Source: Caldithrix abyssi DSM 13497
Lineage (GTDB): Bacteria > Calditrichota > Calditrichia > Calditrichales > Calditrichaceae
NCBI RefSeq assembly: GCF_001886815.1
Contig: NZ_CP018099.1
Span: 4,896,501-4,960,500, forward strand
Length of the DNA: 64,000 bases
Direction: 5' to 3'
In this document: piece after piece, positions 61,467 to 64,000 of the stretch
Layout of the letters: every line of letters begins with the position of its first letter
Position numbering within the stretch: the stretch's first letter is position 1
The notes under the pieces: model-generated
What the model was told of the DNA's origin: nothing
Databases searched by the model: none
Seen by the model: the letters and a program-made list of their open reading frames with translations, nothing else
Made by a program: the position numbers and the translations under genes

Positions 61467-62459
61467 TCATTTTGCGCGATTAATCGTAAAATCCACAAAG
61501 CGTTCCATGGCAGTTTTAACTTCTCCGTCCGGATAGGCGGCAATACACTGCTTGGCTTTGTTTGCATATTCCGTTAATTTTTGTTCGGCATAAGAAATTC
61601 CATCGTAGCTGGCCACAAAGTCCAGGATGTATTCCACATCCTTTGGCGAAACGCCTTTTTTCAATTTGCGTTTTATGCGTGTAATTTCTTTACGTGTGGC
61701 TTTATTAAAGGCGTGAATCAACGGCAGGGTAATTTTTTTATCTTTAAAATCATTCCCCACCGGTTTACCCAGAATCTTTTGGTGACCGTAGTAGTCCAGT
61801 AAATCATCTTTGATCTGAAAGGCAATACCCAGGTTCTGACCAAAATTTTTTAAATTTTCATGATCCTCTTTATTTTGGGAGACCGTAATCGCTCCCAACT
61901 CCGAAGCGGTTCCCATTAACGCAGCAGTTTTATTGGAAATAATGTCAAAGTATTCGTCTTCTGTAATTTTAAGCTGGCGAGCTTTTTCAATTTGCATTAA
62001 TTCGCCCTTACTCAGGCTTTTAGAGGCCAGCGCCAATTTATTCATCACTTCCAGACTACCGGTCATCGTTGCCCCTATTAAACATTTAGACAACAGGTAG
62101 TCGCCCATTAACACCGCAATTTTATTTTTCCACAAAGCATTAATGGAAGGGAAACCCCGCCTGACATGGGCGCTGTCTACCACATCGTCGTGCACCAATG
62201 AAGCCGTGTGCAAAAGCTCCACAACTGAGGCGACCAGGTAGGTTTCATGCACCGGCTTACCGATCAGCTTGGCCGACATTAAAACCAGCAGAGGCCGTAT
62301 GCCCTTGCCTTTATTCTTGACAATATATTTGGCAATTGTGTCGATTAAAAAAACATTTGATGATAGGATTTCTTTAAAAACCCTGTCAAATTCTTTTAAT
62401 TCTGGTTCAACGGCCTTTTGTATTTTTCTTAATGAATCCATTCTGTTTCTGTTATCCAC
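61467..62459 (-). CDS. Polyprenyl diphosphate synthase (IspB/HepT type)
   Basis: 330 residues, all-alpha trans-prenyltransferase. Both Asp-rich metal motifs are present: first HTASLVHDDVVDSAHVRRG (DDxxD) and second QIKDDLLDYYG (DDxxD). KGIRPLL is the substrate-binding loop. It extends farnesyl or geranylgeranyl diphosphate to the long chain of quinones. Chain length cannot be fixed from sequence alone, but the lack of bulky residues just before the first motif suggests a long product. Confidence 0.93.
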   Translation of the reverse strand: MDNRNRMDSLRKIQKAVEPELKEFDRVFKEILSSNVFLIDTIAKYIVKNKGKGIRPLLVLMSAKLIGKPVHETYLVASVVELLHTASLVHDDVVDSAHVRRGFPSINALWKNKIAVLMGDYLLSKCLIGATMTGSLEVMNKLALASKSLSKGELMQIEKARQLKITEDEYFDIISNKTAALMGTASELGAITVSQNKEDHENLKNFGQNLGIAFQIKDDLLDYYGHQKILGKPVGNDFKDKKITLPLIHAFNKATRKEITRIKRKLKKGVSPKDVEYILDFVASYDGISYAEQKLTEYANKAKQCIAAYPDGEVKTAMERFVDFTINRAK

Positions 62460-62525
62460 ATTAAAATCATTATTTAAAAAGAATTAAGTTAATAATATAT
62501 TTCGTTTTTAGCAATACTAAGCCCA

Positions 62526-63290
62526 TTATTCTTTTTCAGGTTTTTTGGCAAAGAAATAACTAATCCAGATCGTGATTTCATACAAAACCAATAAGGGGAT
62601 GGCTAAAAACAACTGGGTTGTTGGATCAGGCGGGGTTAAAATTGCCCCCAGAACAAAAATGATAACAATAGCGTATCTTCTGTATTTTCTTAAAATTTGC
62701 GGGGTCAATAAACCAAGTTTGGTAAGCAAAAGACTGACAACCGGCAGTTCAAACACAATGCCAAACACCAACACAATTCGCGCCACAAAGCCGAAATAAA
62801 AATCGAGCGCAATATTGTTTTTCACGTTCTCTGGCACTAAACTCAAAAAGAAATCTAATGCAAAGGGAATAATCACAAAAAAGGCAAAGGAAGCGCCAAT
62901 AATAAAACTGATGGTCGCAAAGGTTATGACCGGCACAACATACTTACGCTCACTTTCTAACAGTCCCGGCGCAATAAAGGCCCAGATCTGGTAAAAGATG
63001 ACCGGCAAACTGAAAATGATACCTGCAATCAATGCCAGTTCGAGTTTAATGATAAAGACGGTCTGTACCTTTAAAACCTGTAATTCGATATGGTGCTCTA
63101 AGTTTTTAGTTGTGAGCAACAAAAAATCCAGAATATAATCGGAGAAAATAAAACTGATAATTGCGAAAATAACAACCGCAATTAAGGATTTAATAATCCT
63201 CCATCTAAGTTCCTCTAAATGATCGAGGAACGGCATCTCAACTTCTTCGATTTTCGTTTTTTTTATCATCTTTTTATTAAAATGCCCCAT
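62526..63290 (-). CDS. tatC: Tat translocase subunit TatC
   Basis: 254 residues with six membrane helices. Conserved parts are EMPFLDHLEELRWRIIKSLIAV at the start (FLDHLEELR binds the twin-arginine signal), YQIWAFIAPGLLESERK and SPDPTTQLF-type loop (AILTPPDPTTQL). It is the core of the twin-arginine export system, which would carry the two multicopper oxidases and the DUF362 protein. tatA/B are not adjacent. It lies 42 bases after glyA. Confidence 0.95.
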   Translation of the reverse strand: MGHFNKKMIKKTKIEEVEMPFLDHLEELRWRIIKSLIAVVIFAIISFIFSDYILDFLLLTTKNLEHHIELQVLKVQTVFIIKLELALIAGIIFSLPVIFYQIWAFIAPGLLESERKYVVPVITFATISFIIGASFAFFVIIPFALDFFLSLVPENVKNNIALDFYFGFVARIVLVFGIVFELPVVSLLLTKLGLLTPQILRKYRRYAIVIIFVLGAILTPPDPTTQLFLAIPLLVLYEITIWISYFFAKKPEKE

Positions 63291-63332
63291 TTAAAAAATG
63301 AATGGGGCATTACTTTAAGTTTTCACTTTTTT

Positions 63333-64000
63333 TTATAAAGAATAAATTTGAAAACTTTTGTTTAACTCTTTTATCTCTTCATTTACTTTTTGGGCTACCG
63401 ATTCGTCATCGATATTGCTGAGCACGCGATCGATAAAATTAGCGATTAACTTCATTTCGTCTTCTTTCATACCTTTGGTAGTCAGAGCCGGCGTACCGAT
63501 GCGAATACCGCTGGTTACAAAGGGGCTGCGTGTATCAAAAGGCACCATGTTTTTATTCACCGTAATGCCTGCTGCATGCAAGGCGTTTTCTGCGGCCTTG
63601 CCCGTGATGTTTTTAGCCGTCAGGTCCACCAGAAAAACATGATTATCCGTACCGCCGGAAACGATATCGTATCCTTTTTCAATAAGCGCATTGGCCAGAG
63701 TTTGGGCATTTTTAACGATCTGTTTGGCATAATCTTTAAATTCTGGCTTTAGCGCCTCGCCAAAAGCAACCGCTTTGGCGGCAATAATATGCATCAACGG
63801 TCCGCCCTGAATACCCGGCATTACATTGCTGTCAATAATTTCGGACATCATTTTTACGCGGCCGGATTTGGGCGCCACAATGCCCATTTTGTTTTCGGAA
63901 TCTTTGCCCATTAATATCATTCCGCCGCGCGGCCCACGCAAGGTCTTATGGGTGGTCGTGGTGACCACATCGCAGTATGGAATGGGGCTGGGATGAATGC
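63333..64000 (-). CDS. glyA: Serine hydroxymethyltransferase, C-terminal half (cut by window edge)
   Basis: About 222 codons are visible; the N-terminal half lies beyond 64000. Reading from the edge gives [25 protein letters not shown], with the PLP lysine in THK, followed by [25 protein letters not shown] and [12 protein letters not shown], all hallmarks of GlyA. The enzyme makes glycine and 5,10-methylene-tetrahydrofolate from serine. It is upstream of tatC by 42 bases. A Met at 63968 inside the frame is not the true start. Confidence 0.95.
   Translation of the reverse strand, partial: IHPSPIPYCDVVTTTTHKTLRGPRGGMILMGKDSENKMGIVAPKSGRVKMMSEIIDSNVMPGIQGGPLMHIIAAKAVAFGEALKPEFKDYAKQIVKNAQTLANALIEKGYDIVSGGTDNHVFLVDLTAKNITGKAAENALHAAGITVNKNMVPFDTRSPFVTSGIRIGTPALTTKGMKEDEMKLIANFIDRVLSNIDDESVAQKVNEEIKELNKSFQIYSL

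Overview
The window looks like a piece of chromosome from a Gram-negative (diderm) member of the FCB group, most like Calditrichota (Caldithrix-type). The evidence is an extracellular protein (21885-23777) ending in the YPNPFNP-type sorting domain typical of FCB bacteria, KDO transferase and heptosyltransferase genes for LPS, many lipoproteins and Tat substrates, and gene families common in that group (S9 peptidases, Asp-box proteins, large GH13 enzymes). The phylum is an inference from reading; no search was run. Genes are tightly packed, often overlap by 1-4 bases, and lie mostly on the minus strand. No rRNA, tRNA or CRISPR array was seen.

Layout. 1-8527: a truncated glycogen-debranching-type lipoprotein, a ferritin-VIT1 fusion, an S9 peptidase and a ten-Asp-box secreted protein. 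9025-18286: a minus-strand copper-type island holding two different multicopper oxidases (one three-domain, one two-domain with the type 1 site in domain 1), two outer-membrane barrel candidates, a 24% methionine exported protein, DUF302, DUF2231 and SHOCT proteins, a methyltransferase and a small membrane protein with an HEFAH motif. 18653-23777: orphan histidine kinase, dicarboxylate/glutamate symporter, PilZ protein and a sorting-domain protein. 23950-24660: five tandem 142-143 bp repeats carrying a hairpin with compensatory changes, between divergent genes.

24802-36554: NUDIX hydrolase, second S9 peptidase, hemerythrin, HDOD protein, M48 peptidase with an NlpC/P60-like protein and a DUF1648 protein, an operon of SMP-30-like, DUF6599 and Tat-exported DUF362 proteins, an aldo/keto reductase, and an exported Memo-AMMECR1 fusion. 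36702-38421: an intact IS1182-like insertion sequence. 38943-42470: an overlapping operon of a thiamine-binding-like protein, HtrA, an HtrA pseudoprotease and dimeric dUTPase, bracketed by direct copies of an 80 bp dispersed repeat. 42684-47058: cyclic-nucleotide-binding protein, AI-2E family exporter, membrane protein, C1 peptidase, and a lipoprotein cyclophilin behind a perfect 23 bp palindrome. 47271-52149: a DMT transporter and a 1144-residue GH13 protein enclosed by two inverted, identical 39 bp REP-like palindromes.

52258-64000: TPR-like protein, an exported GH13 enzyme with two CBM48-like modules, a SpoIID-SPOR-membrane protein operon with a strong terminator, and a minus-strand operon glyA-tatC-polyprenyl synthase-heptosyltransferase-waaA. 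How it fits together: three alpha-glucan enzymes (one lipoprotein, one exported, one cytosolic) suggest storage-glucan or environmental glucan use. TatC would export the two oxidases and the DUF362 protein. HtrA, M48 and cyclophilin serve envelope protein quality. The best candidate for an undescribed system is the copper-type island; the repeat array, the HtrA/pseudo-HtrA pair and the exported Memo-AMMECR1 fusion also deserve a look.
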